A program made the position numbers and the translations under genes. Under the pieces are notes generated by a model. It worked only from the letters and a program-made list of their open reading frames with translations, did no database searches and was not told the origin of the DNA. Below are positions 8,322 through 16,278 of a stretch of 64,000 bases of DNA, piece by piece. The stretch is taken from positions 868,001 through 932,000 of the forward strand of contig NZ_CP016503.1 in assembly GCF_001693335.1 (NCBI RefSeq), in the 5' to 3' direction. Source of the DNA: Helicobacter enhydrae (GTDB taxonomy: Bacteria > Campylobacterota > Campylobacteria > Campylobacterales > Helicobacteraceae). Every line of letters begins with the position of its first letter. Position 1 is the first letter of the stretch.

Positions 8322-9197
8322 TTGAAAGGAATTATTTTAGCTGGAGGAAGTGGCACTCGTTTGTTTCCATTGACAAAAGGTGTTGTTAAGCAGCTTTTGC
8401 CTATTTATGACAAACCAATGATTTATTATCCTCTTTCAATCCTTATGCTTGCAGGGATCAAAGAAATCTTAATCATCTCAACTCCTAGAGATATTCAAAG
8501 ATTCCGAGATCTTTTGGGTGATGGTTCGCAATTAGGACTTAGATTTGAATACATTATTCAAAATCATCCAAATGGACTTGCAGAAGCTTTTATTTTGGGA
8601 GAAGAATTCATTCAAGGAGATGATGTGTGCCTTGTCCTTGGAGACAATCTGATTTATGGAGAAGGGCTCATCAAAACACTTCAATCTAGTGTGGCAAAAG
8701 TCAAAGAAAAAAGGGAAGGAGTTGTGTTTGGCTACTATGTCAATAATCCCTCTGATTATGGCATCGTAGAATTTGATCAAAACAATCAAGTTATTTCGAT
8801 TCAAGAAAAACCAAAATGCCCAAAAAGCAATTTCGCAGTGATTGGATTGTATTTTTATCCCAATGATGTCACAACAAAAGCAAAACAAGTGGTCCCATCC
8901 TCTCGAGGAGAGCTTGAAATCACCTCGATCAATCAGCTCTATCTACAAGAGCAAAGACTTCAGGTGGAGTTTTTGGGGCGTGGTTACGCTTGGCTTGACA
9001 CTGGCACATACGATCATCTTTTGGAAGCAAGTAATTTCATCGAGATTATTGAGAAGCGACAAGGACTAAAAATCGCCTGTATTGAAGAGATTGCCTACAA
9101 AATGGGTTATATTTCACGCCAAGATCTTCAAAACTTGGGAAAAAATATGGAAAAAAATCAATACGGACAATATATCTTAAAGATTGCAGAGCAATGA
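8322..9197 (+). CDS. rmlA: Glucose-1-phosphate thymidylyltransferase
   Basis: This 291-residue RmlA makes dTDP-glucose from glucose-1-phosphate and dTTP, the first step of dTDP-deoxysugar synthesis. The nucleotide-binding loop LAGGSGTRLFPLT is at the N terminus, followed by KQLLPIYDKPMIYYPLS and the metal-binding LVLGDNLIYG. FLGRGYAWLDTGT lies near residue 220. The TTG start at 8322 has AAGGAAG 5-11 bases upstream and places the signature at residue 5, as usual. It overlaps rmlB by 4 bases. Confidence 0.95.
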   Translation: MKGIILAGGSGTRLFPLTKGVVKQLLPIYDKPMIYYPLSILMLAGIKEILIISTPRDIQRFRDLLGDGSQLGLRFEYIIQNHPNGLAEAFILGEEFIQGDDVCLVLGDNLIYGEGLIKTLQSSVAKVKEKREGVVFGYYVNNPSDYGIVEFDQNNQVISIQEKPKCPKSNFAVIGLYFYPNDVTTKAKQVVPSSRGELEITSINQLYLQEQRLQVEFLGRGYAWLDTGTYDHLLEASNFIEIIEKRQGLKIACIEEIAYKMGYISRQDLQNLGKNMEKNQYGQYILKIAEQ

Positions 9198-10198
9198 GAA
9201 ATATTCTAATTACAGGTGGAGCAGGCTTTATTGGAAGCAACTTTATTGATTATTTTTTAAAACGCTATCCTCATTACAAGATTTTCAATCTCGATGTATT
9301 GACCTATGCAGGAAAATTGGAAAATATGAATGAGTTTTATCATCACCCAAATCATACTTTTATACAAGGAGACATCTGCGATCTTAATTTGTTGGGAGAG
9401 ATTTTTGAAAAATACAAAATCGATTCTATCATTCATTTTGCTGCAGAATCTCATGTTGATAACTCCATTGCCTCTCCCAATGCTTTTGTCCAAACCAACA
9501 TCAACGGCACATTTTCTTTGTTGCAAACCGCATTGCATTTTTGGCTCAAAAATCCCTTTGATTACAAAACCCCTTATGGGATCTTCCACCACATTAGCAC
9601 AGATGAAGTTTATGGTAGTTTGGGGGACACTGGATATTTCACAGAAACAACACCTTACGCCCCAAATTCTCCCTATTCTGCCTCCAAAGCATCTAGCGAT
9701 ATGCTTGTGAAAAGCTATCATCACACTTATGGACTTAAAACCTTCATTACCAACTGCTCCAATAATTATGGACCAAAACAACACGATGAAAAACTCATCC
9801 CGACCATTATTCGCAAAGCCATCAATCAAGAAGATATTCCAATTTATGGAAATGGTTTAAATATTCGAGATTGGCTTTATGTTTTGGATCATTGTGCGGG
9901 GATCGATCTTGTTTTCCATAGCCAAAATTTTGGAGAGACTTACAACATTGGTGGTAACAACGAGCATACAAACATACAAATCGCTCATCTAGTGTGCAAG
10001 ATTCTAGATGAACTGCATCCAAAAGCAAAAGGGAAATATTCAGACCAAATTACTTATGTCAAAGATCGTTTGGGGCACGACCATCGTTACGCAATCGACG
10101 CGTCAAAAATCAGAAATCAGCTCAATTGGACCACCCATTACCCGTTTGTATCAGGAATACACCAAACAATACTTTGGTATCTAAAATCACAAGGATAA
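9194..10198 (+). CDS. rmlB: dTDP-glucose 4,6-dehydratase
   Basis: This 334-residue extended SDR converts dTDP-glucose to dTDP-4-keto-6-deoxyglucose, the branch point used by the ketoisomerase and aminotransferase upstream. It has the GGAGFIGSNF NAD motif, HFAAESHVDNS, the HISTDEVYG catalytic Thr-Asp-Glu, YSASKASSD (YxxxK), NCSNNYGP and RDWLYVLDH. No rmlC or rmlD follows, so the pathway here is for amino-deoxyhexoses rather than rhamnose. Confidence 0.95.
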   Translation: MRNILITGGAGFIGSNFIDYFLKRYPHYKIFNLDVLTYAGKLENMNEFYHHPNHTFIQGDICDLNLLGEIFEKYKIDSIIHFAAESHVDNSIASPNAFVQTNINGTFSLLQTALHFWLKNPFDYKTPYGIFHHISTDEVYGSLGDTGYFTETTPYAPNSPYSASKASSDMLVKSYHHTYGLKTFITNCSNNYGPKQHDEKLIPTIIRKAINQEDIPIYGNGLNIRDWLYVLDHCAGIDLVFHSQNFGETYNIGGNNEHTNIQIAHLVCKILDELHPKAKGKYSDQITYVKDRLGHDHRYAIDASKIRNQLNWTTHYPFVSGIHQTILWYLKSQG

Positions 10199-10201
10199 AT
10201 T

Positions 10202-11896
10202 ATGCAAAAAATTTATCGGAATTTCTTTGACAATCAAATGTTGTTTTTTAGAACTTATATATTTATTTTTGGGTTATACGCCTATGACTATCTCCTTTTG
10301 CTGATTGACAACAATGTATCATTAGGTAGTTTGTTTTTTGGCTTTTTCTCTTCTTGCATTCTTGCGGCTTTTCTCTGTCTCATTGCTATGTTCCCCAAAA
10401 AGATAAGTCGCTACCTTATGTGGCTCTCAAGCCTCATATCTTGTGCTGTGTTTTTGATTGATATTTTTTGCTGGATCACTTTTGAAGCACCATTGAGTGC
10501 GACAATGCTAATAACTGCATTTGAAACCAATTTGCAAGAAAGTCTATCTTTTGTTGAACTATATTTCAATTTTAGGATACTTGGAGCATTCTTACTGACA
10601 AGCCTTTATGCATATCTTTGTTTTTTTGTTGGCAACCAAAAAACTTTTAAATATAGTGGGGGGGGGGGATTACTCTTTTTGTCCCCATTTGTTCTTTTAG
10701 GCTTGTGTTTTGCACTATATGATTTCTATACATTAAAAAATGATTTTAGCGGTTGTCAATACAAAAAATCCTTCTCCTTTCTTATCCCAATGCGACAAAT
10801 CTGTGCTTTCAACCTAGCTTTCAATGACAACAAGCAAACAAAAGATCTATTGGACAAACTCAAAACTGATTTTCAAACACAAAGCACCGAATTCACAAGA
10901 AAAAACAAAATCGAAAATATCGTTTTGATTTTGGGCGAATCCACGCAAAAAAATCATATGCAAATTTATGGCTATGATCTACCCACTACCCCCAATTTGG
11001 CAAAACTCGATACAAAAAATCTCATCATCTACAACAATGTGATTTCTCCTCACGCACAGACAACACTCTCTCTTCGCAAAGTGCTAACATTTCTCAACTA
11101 CGAAAACGAAGATAACAAGCAAGATGTATATACATTGGGAAATCTAATCACTCTTTTTAATCAGGCTAATTATTCAACTTTTTGGATCTCTAATCAACTT
11201 GGAAAAACACATGGTGGAGTTACTTCAGTCATTGCTACAAGTAGCAAAAAATACAACTTTGCCTCACAATATAAACAAAATTTCGAAGAAGTGTTCCACG
11301 ATGGCAAACTATTGCCAATCATTGATATGGAACAAAACAGCAACAAGGAAAAATACAATCTTTTTGTAATTCACTTGATGGGAACACACGCTTCCTATGG
11401 GAATCGATACCCTCCGCATTTTTCTTTTTTTGATGATTCGCTTTATCACGGAAAAAAACAACGCACAATCGCTCGATATGACAATGCGGTGCTATACAAT
11501 GATTATGTCGTGAGTGAAATTATCAAAAAGTTTACAAATCGCGATGCGATTGTGATTTATATCTCAGATCACGGCGAAGAACTTTATGAAAATAATAGCG
11601 ATTTTGCCGGTCATTCTGATGACAGAATCAGCAAACCTATGGTTGAAATCCCAATGCTAGTATATGTCTCCGATCTTTTTATACAAAATCACCCCATACT
11701 TTATACACAGCTTCAATCATCGGTTGATTCCAAATATATGACTGATGATCTAATCCATACTATATTGGATATTGCAGGGATCAAAACTCTCGGATTTGAT
11801 CCGACACGAAGTATCATCAATCAAAAATTCAATCCCAATAGAATCAGAATGATTGGTGGCAAAAATGGCAAAAATTACGATGCAATCAATCGCTAA
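10202..11896 (+). CDS. Phosphoethanolamine transferase (EptA-like), phase-variable, ON
   Basis: The product is 564 residues, with four to five membrane segments in the first ~180 residues followed by a periplasmic sulfatase-fold domain. Catalytic features are LILGESTQKNHMQIYGY, the SPHAQTTLS nucleophile threonine, and SDHGEELYE plus FAGHSDD metal ligands. Such enzymes add phosphoethanolamine to lipid A, core or other periplasmic acceptors and raise polymyxin resistance. A G11 tract at 10658-10668 sits between membrane helices (SGGGGLL) and is in frame, so the gene is ON. It begins 3 bases after rmlB. Confidence 0.85.
   Translation: MQKIYRNFFDNQMLFFRTYIFIFGLYAYDYLLLLIDNNVSLGSLFFGFFSSCILAAFLCLIAMFPKKISRYLMWLSSLISCAVFLIDIFCWITFEAPLSATMLITAFETNLQESLSFVELYFNFRILGAFLLTSLYAYLCFFVGNQKTFKYSGGGGLLFLSPFVLLGLCFALYDFYTLKNDFSGCQYKKSFSFLIPMRQICAFNLAFNDNKQTKDLLDKLKTDFQTQSTEFTRKNKIENIVLILGESTQKNHMQIYGYDLPTTPNLAKLDTKNLIIYNNVISPHAQTTLSLRKVLTFLNYENEDNKQDVYTLGNLITLFNQANYSTFWISNQLGKTHGGVTSVIATSSKKYNFASQYKQNFEEVFHDGKLLPIIDMEQNSNKEKYNLFVIHLMGTHASYGNRYPPHFSFFDDSLYHGKKQRTIARYDNAVLYNDYVVSEIIKKFTNRDAIVIYISDHGEELYENNSDFAGHSDDRISKPMVEIPMLVYVSDLFIQNHPILYTQLQSSVDSKYMTDDLIHTILDIAGIKTLGFDPTRSIINQKFNPNRIRMIGGKNGKNYDAINR
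10658..10668. repeat. poly-G tract (G11), phase-variation switch, in frame
   Basis: Eleven Gs lie about 150 codons into the EptA-like gene, well before the catalytic domain. Any ±1 change would abolish the enzyme, making this a clean on/off switch. Confidence 0.9.
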
Positions 11897-11909
11897 AATA
11901 TAAATCTGT

Positions 11910-11915
11910 TATAAT
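11910..11915 (+). promoter_or_regulatory. -10 box (TATAAT) before ugd
   Basis: A consensus TATAAT lies 28 bases before the ugd ATG, in the 46-base gap after the EptA-like gene. It suggests ugd and the genes after it have their own promoter. Confidence 0.6.
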
Positions 11916-11942
11916 CTCTCAAATCCAAAAAATAGAGAGTAT

Positions 11943-13268
11943 ATGAAAATCACAATTGTAGGTTCAGGTTATGTTGGCTTGGTGAGTGGTGCGTGTTTTG
12001 CACAGATGGGGAATTGTGTCACTTGCTTTGATGTAGATACACACAAAATCACTGCCCTCAATCAAGCTTCTATCCCTATCTATGAGCCCGGTCTAAAAGA
12101 AATCGTCCAAGAAAATCTCAACAAAAACCTATTCTTCACCACCAATCCTCAAGATGCCTACAAAGACGCTTTGGTGATCTTCATAGCCGTTGGCACACCT
12201 ATGGGCGAAGATGGAAGTGCTGATCTCTCCTATGTGCTTGCAGTTGCCAAACAAATAGGTGCATACATCGATTCATATTGTGTGATTGTAGATAAATCCA
12301 CCGTCCCTATTGGCACTGCAACCCTTGTGAAAGAGACGATCTCAAGCGAATTGAAAAAACGCAAAATTCATATAGATTTTGATGTGATTAGCAATCCGGA
12401 GTTTCTCAAAGAAGGGAAAGCAATCGCAGATTTTATGAGTCCTGATCGTATTGTCATCGGTTCAGATTCTTCAAAAGCAACACAGATAATGCAAGAGCTT
12501 TATACCCCATTCACCCTCAAAAAAGAGCGTTTCATCACGATGGACATCAAATCAGCAGAAATGACAAAATACGCAGCCAATGCGATGCTTGCAACCAAAA
12601 TCAGTTTCATCAATGAAATGAGTCAAATTTGTGAAAAAGTCGGTGCAGATATTAATGCAGTGAGAATCGGGATAGGATCCGATCCTCGAATTGGTTATGA
12701 TTTTATCTATCCTGGTATTGGCTATGGGGGGAGCTGTTTTCCCAAAGATATTCAAGCACTTGAGAAAATTGCCAAAGATGTCAAATTGCAACCAAAAATA
12801 CTACAAGCAGTCCAAGCAGTCAATCAAGAGCAAAAAATCCATTTCGTGCATAAAATCACACAATATTTTGGAGAGAAACTTGAGGGCAAAACCTTTGCTA
12901 TTTGGGGGCTTAGCTTCAAACCAGAGACAGATGATATGCGAGAATCCCCCTCGCTCTTTATCCTCCGCTCCCTACATCAAATGGGGGCAAAACTCCAAGC
13001 TTATGACCCAAAAGCTATGGAAAATGCAAAATTTTATCTCAAGGATTTGAAAAATCTTAGCTATTTTCAAGATAAATATTTGGCACTTCAAGATTGCGAT
13101 GCACTCTGTGTGCTGACAGAATGGCAAGAGTTCCGCTCTCCTGATTTTACGCGTATTGCCTCAAATCTAAAAGCAAAAATCATCTTTGATGGACGCAATA
13201 TCTATACAAATTGTGATTTTGAAAAGTTTGATTTGACTTACAGATGTATCGGAAAAATCGATGTTTAG
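11943..13268 (+). CDS. ugd: UDP-glucose 6-dehydrogenase
   Basis: This 441-residue enzyme oxidises UDP-glucose to UDP-glucuronate for surface glycans. It has the N-terminal NAD motif VGSGYVGLVSGACFA, AVGTPMGEDGSADL, NPEFLKEGKAIADF, the AEMTKYAANAMLATKISFINE helix, and the catalytic cysteine in YGGSCFPKD. WGLSFKPETDDMRESPS opens the C-terminal domain. It ends 8 bases inside the next glycosyltransferase gene. A UDP-Glc/GDP-Man dehydrogenase of other specificity is possible, but the length fits Ugd. Confidence 0.92.
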   Translation: MKITIVGSGYVGLVSGACFAQMGNCVTCFDVDTHKITALNQASIPIYEPGLKEIVQENLNKNLFFTTNPQDAYKDALVIFIAVGTPMGEDGSADLSYVLAVAKQIGAYIDSYCVIVDKSTVPIGTATLVKETISSELKKRKIHIDFDVISNPEFLKEGKAIADFMSPDRIVIGSDSSKATQIMQELYTPFTLKKERFITMDIKSAEMTKYAANAMLATKISFINEMSQICEKVGADINAVRIGIGSDPRIGYDFIYPGIGYGGSCFPKDIQALEKIAKDVKLQPKILQAVQAVNQEQKIHFVHKITQYFGEKLEGKTFAIWGLSFKPETDDMRESPSLFILRSLHQMGAKLQAYDPKAMENAKFYLKDLKNLSYFQDKYLALQDCDALCVLTEWQEFRSPDFTRIASNLKAKIIFDGRNIYTNCDFEKFDLTYRCIGKIDV

Positions 13269-14133
13269 CATAGTCACAGTCGTCTATAATGATGTCTCTC
13301 ATATCCTAGAGACTATACGCTCTGTTACTTCTCAAACCTATCATAAGATTGAATATATTCTTATAGATGGATGGAGTAATGATGGGACAAAGGAAGCTAT
13401 TTTGGAGTATTTGCACTCAAATACCCAAATCACGCTGCAAAATCAAACAGATTCCAAACTCTATATTGAGGCACTACATTTTCAATATCCAAATCTTAGT
13501 TTTAAGTTTTTAAGTGAAAAAGATGAGGGAATCTATGATGCGATGAACAAAGGAATCGCTCTTGCTACAAAAGAATGGATTAATTTTATGAATTGTGGAG
13601 ATAGGTTTTATGATTGCAATGTGCTTGAAAAAATCTCAAAAGAAAATATCTCTCAATATGATGTAGTGTATGGGGACACTCAAATCATTTATAACCATCA
13701 AGCAAAACGCGTTGTATTAGCTCCAATTCATTGCTCCAATATTCGCCTAATGTTTAGAAATTGCTGCCATCAAAGCTTCTTTCTTAAAACTAAAATCCAA
13801 AAACAATATCCATTTGATCTTATGTTTAAAATCGCCGCCGATTACAATACAATACACACGATTCTTGACAACAAGTATAACTTCAAAAAAATTGACATCG
13901 TTATTGCATCTTTTGCAAATGGTGGAGCTAGTGATAGTGCTAAATTGTCTTGCACAAACGAAATTTTTAAGATAGCTATGCAACATAATCTTAACAGCCC
14001 CATAATTCTTACAAAAATCATTCTTTTTTACTATCCTTATGCAACCATAAAACGATTGATAAAAATTTATCTCCCAAAAAAAATTCTGACACCCCTCATC
14101 GCTTTGTATCAAAAGACAAAACATGTGTCCTAA
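13261..14133 (+). CDS. Glycosyltransferase family 2
   Basis: This 290-residue GT-A enzyme starts SIVTVVYNDVSHI and has LIDGWSNDGT, the conserved SEKDEGIYDAMNKGI region and NFMNCGDRF at the metal-binding position. CHQSFFLK and IAADYNTI follow, as in WcaA-like enzymes of glycan loci. The segment coding EKDxGIYDAMNKG is nearly identical at DNA level to the next gene, suggesting duplication or gene conversion. Donor and acceptor are unknown. Confidence 0.85.
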   Translation: MFSIVTVVYNDVSHILETIRSVTSQTYHKIEYILIDGWSNDGTKEAILEYLHSNTQITLQNQTDSKLYIEALHFQYPNLSFKFLSEKDEGIYDAMNKGIALATKEWINFMNCGDRFYDCNVLEKISKENISQYDVVYGDTQIIYNHQAKRVVLAPIHCSNIRLMFRNCCHQSFFLKTKIQKQYPFDLMFKIAADYNTIHTILDNKYNFKKIDIVIASFANGGASDSAKLSCTNEIFKIAMQHNLNSPIILTKIILFYYPYATIKRLIKIYLPKKILTPLIALYQKTKHVS

Positions 14134-14911
14134 AATATCAGTTATCACAACAACCTTTAATAGTCAAGAAACAATCAAAGATACACTTCAATCAATACTT
14201 GAGCAAAATTATAAAAACATTGAATGCATTATTATTGATGGAGCAAGTCAAGATCAAACTCTTAATATTATTCAAAAATATAAAGAAAAATTTGACTCCA
14301 ATCATATTGATTTAAAAATTTTTAGTGAAAAAGATAAGGGAATCTATGATGCGATGAACAAAGGTATTCAAAAAGCCAGTGGAGATGTAATAGGTTTTTT
14401 GAATTCTGATGATTTTTTTTTCTCTCCAGACACACTTTTACACATTGCCAAAGCTTTTAATGCACAAAAAACAGATTGTGTATTTGGCAATCTCTGTTTT
14501 ATCAATGATAAAAACAAAATCACACGCTATTGGATAGGATCAAAATATACGCCCTATGCGTTTTTTTTGGGATGGCATCCTGCACATCCAACTTTCTATG
14601 CTAAAAGAGAGATTTTTGAACAATTTGGATATTTTAACCTACACTATACAATATCTGCAGATTATGATTTGATGTTGAGATTCTTACAAAAATACAACAT
14701 TAGCTCCTCATACATTCCACATATTTTAGTAACGATGCGTATTGGTGGAACTTCCAACAAAAGCTTTTTGAATATCATAAAAGCAAATCTTGAATGTTTT
14801 CAATCTTGGCGAAACAACAAACTTTCATTTTTTCCAATCTTCATCATTCTAAAACCAATAAGAAAGCTAATCAGCGTTTTTAAGGCAAAATTTTTTAGTT
14901 CCTTTATATAG
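14123..14911 (+). CDS. Glycosyltransferase family 2
   Basis: The product is 262 residues with ISVITTTFNSQETI, IIDGASQDQT, FSEKDKGIYDAMNKG, FLNSDDFFF (metal-binding D-D), and HPTFYAKREIFEQFG with SADYDLMLRFL. All are typical of WcaA-type family 2 transferases. It overlaps its neighbour by 11 bases and is closely related to it. It is the last intact gene of the glycan cluster; a glycosyltransferase fragment follows at once. Confidence 0.87.
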   Translation: MCPKISVITTTFNSQETIKDTLQSILEQNYKNIECIIIDGASQDQTLNIIQKYKEKFDSNHIDLKIFSEKDKGIYDAMNKGIQKASGDVIGFLNSDDFFFSPDTLLHIAKAFNAQKTDCVFGNLCFINDKNKITRYWIGSKYTPYAFFLGWHPAHPTFYAKREIFEQFGYFNLHYTISADYDLMLRFLQKYNISSSYIPHILVTMRIGGTSNKSFLNIIKANLECFQSWRNNKLSFFPIFIILKPIRKLISVFKAKFFSSFI

Positions 14912-15084
14912 CAATTAGTTGTTTTGCAAAACTCTTAGATAGTGAAGGAATTGACACAAAATATTTTTATCCCCAAAAGGAGCAACACGATGAAATAAGT
15001 TTTTTGCTTATTGCCAGAATGCTCTGGGATAAAGGGGTTGGGGATTTCATAGAAGCCATTAGAATCTTAAAAGATATAGAATAA
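14905..15084 (+). pseudogene. Remnant of a GT4 glycosyltransferase (PglA-like)
   Basis: One frame runs without stops from about 14905 to TAA 15082-15084. It encodes GIDTKYFYP followed by FLLIARMLWDKGVGDFIEA, the well-known junction and start of the second domain of family 4 glycosyltransferases such as PglA. There is no start codon or N-terminal domain, and the C-terminal nucleotide-sugar site is missing. It is a gene fragment at the edge of the repeat-rich island, probably left by a deletion. Confidence 0.75.
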
Positions 15085-15493
15085 TGCTTCAAGTTTTTAA
15101 TCAAAATATGTGGTAGAAGGCAAAATTATTGGGGAAAAGTGCCAAAAGCGATGAACTTTTTGCAAATTTGCAGAGTGCAACGCAATGCCTACAAGAAAAC
15201 TTCAGAACAAACCTCATTCTCTTTTGAAAACAAGCCAAGTTTGAGAAACACAAGTGTGCTTTGCCCACATTAAGATTCAAAAACAAAACCATAGATTCAA
15301 CAAAATCATTTCCAAAGCTCATTTTGCAAACATCATTTGCTAGTCATTTTGTGCGACTAGTTTCTGCTCTTGATGTTAGCTTGAGAGGCTCTATACTCTT
15401 TGGTGATTCTTGATTTGTTTGCTAGTTTTTGGGAGTTGGTTTTGCAGAAGCACACTTTCTAGTCACCAATTCTCACTTTGCTTTTTTTCTTAT

Positions 15494-15540
15494 AAGGGGG
15501 ACAAGGGGGTTTATTGCGAGGCACCCCCCTTGTCCCCCTT
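15494..15540. repeat. Long G-run/C-run hairpin
   Basis: Sixteen bases at 15494-15509 (two GGGGG runs separated by ACAA) pair perfectly with 15525-15540 across a 15-base loop. The same element recurs inverted at 20105-20151. No T-run follows on either side, so it looks more like a REP-type palindrome than a simple terminator. Confidence 0.75.
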
Positions 15541-15944
15541 AAAATCCCCCAAACCCCTGCCCGCTTTTTGTGTGACAACCCAACGATAGAGTGCAATGTT
15601 TGAGCTTGATTCTTGTTTGTTGGTTTTTTGATTTGAAACTAGATTCTAGTTTCTTGTTTTTGTTTAGATTCTTTAAATTCTCAGAATATTTGGAATCTTT
15701 TTGAAAGCATTTTTGATTCTTTGGATTCTTGGATTCTTGGAATCTTTGTAAAAAATTTTGTTTTTGATTTTTAGTATATCTTTGCAAACTCTCAAAAAAC
15801 TCTAATCAATTATCAACCCTCACTATTTCAATATAAGCACAAACAACTGCTTCCCAAACTAACCTTGTAGAACCCAAAAAAGATTCCAAGTCAATGTAAT
15901 CTTGAACGAGCCTTGCTAATGCAATGCTGGGGTTATGGGGGTTG

Positions 15945-15995
15945 TTAAGGGGGATAAGGGGAACGCTTGCTATAAGTTCCCCTTGCCCCCCTTAA
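15945..15995. repeat. Long G-run/C-run hairpin (second type)
   Basis: TTAAGGGGG at 15945-15953 and AAGGGGAAC at 15956-15964 pair with 15976-15984 and 15987-15995 across an 11-base loop. That gives a stem of about 20 pairs with one mismatch and one G-T wobble. An inverted counterpart is at 19788-19837. Confidence 0.7.
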
Positions 15996-16278
15996 GAGAG
16001 ATCCTAGGGGATTCTAGAATTGCATAAAGGGTACTTTGCTCAAGCCAACTTGAAAAGAAAGAATTCAAGCCGAGCCTGAAACACCAAAAGCCGTGCTTTC
16101 CCCAAAGCAACTCAAAGAAAAAGAATCCCAAGAGATTCTAGAATCGCTAAAACAGATTCCCAAACCTTTGATGTTGCACTTTGCAACCCCCCAAACGATA
16201 GACTTCGCAACACCACCCATTCTCCTCTCAAAAATGCTACAATACCTGCCTTATCAAATACTTACACAAGGAGTGCTT

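Larger units (their letters stand above)
15470..16149. repeat. Left arm of large imperfect inverted repeat
   Basis: The inner block 15861-16149 matches the reverse complement of 19634-19924 with only about seven differences over ~288 bases. An outer block, 15470-15574, matches the reverse complement of about 20069-20171. The DNA between the blocks is only partly alike, with good matching again from about 15808. The arm ends exactly where the sequence diverges after CGCTA. Confidence 0.85.
15085..16278. other. Gene-poor, repeat-rich stretch before the regulatory-domain methyltransferase
   Basis: About 1.2 kb without a convincing gene. It holds the left arm of the large inverted repeat, two long G-run/C-run hairpins, and many short variants of ATTCTTGGATTCTT and AGATTCTAGAATC type. 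At 15313-15346 there is an inverted copy of 19051-19085. Open frames here (for example minus-strand 15539-15787, rich in Lys/Asn/Gln) follow the repeats and lack ribosome binding sites. The region looks like accumulated non-coding or decayed repeat DNA. Confidence 0.6.

Noticed and set aside
15101-15322. Minus-strand 73-residue ORF
   Set aside because: No ribosome binding site, no recognisable motif, and it lies in mosaic repeat DNA.
15539-15787. Minus-strand 82-residue Lys/Asn/Gln-rich ORF
   Set aside because: It is composed of repeated ATTCTTGGATTCTT-type units, has no ribosome site, and ends in the G-run hairpin region.
16093-16278. N-terminal extension of the regulatory-domain methyltransferase (MLSPKQLKEKES…)
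   Set aside because: It is read-through of the inverted repeat, starts at GTG without a good ribosome site, and the family start with AAGGAG is at 16279.
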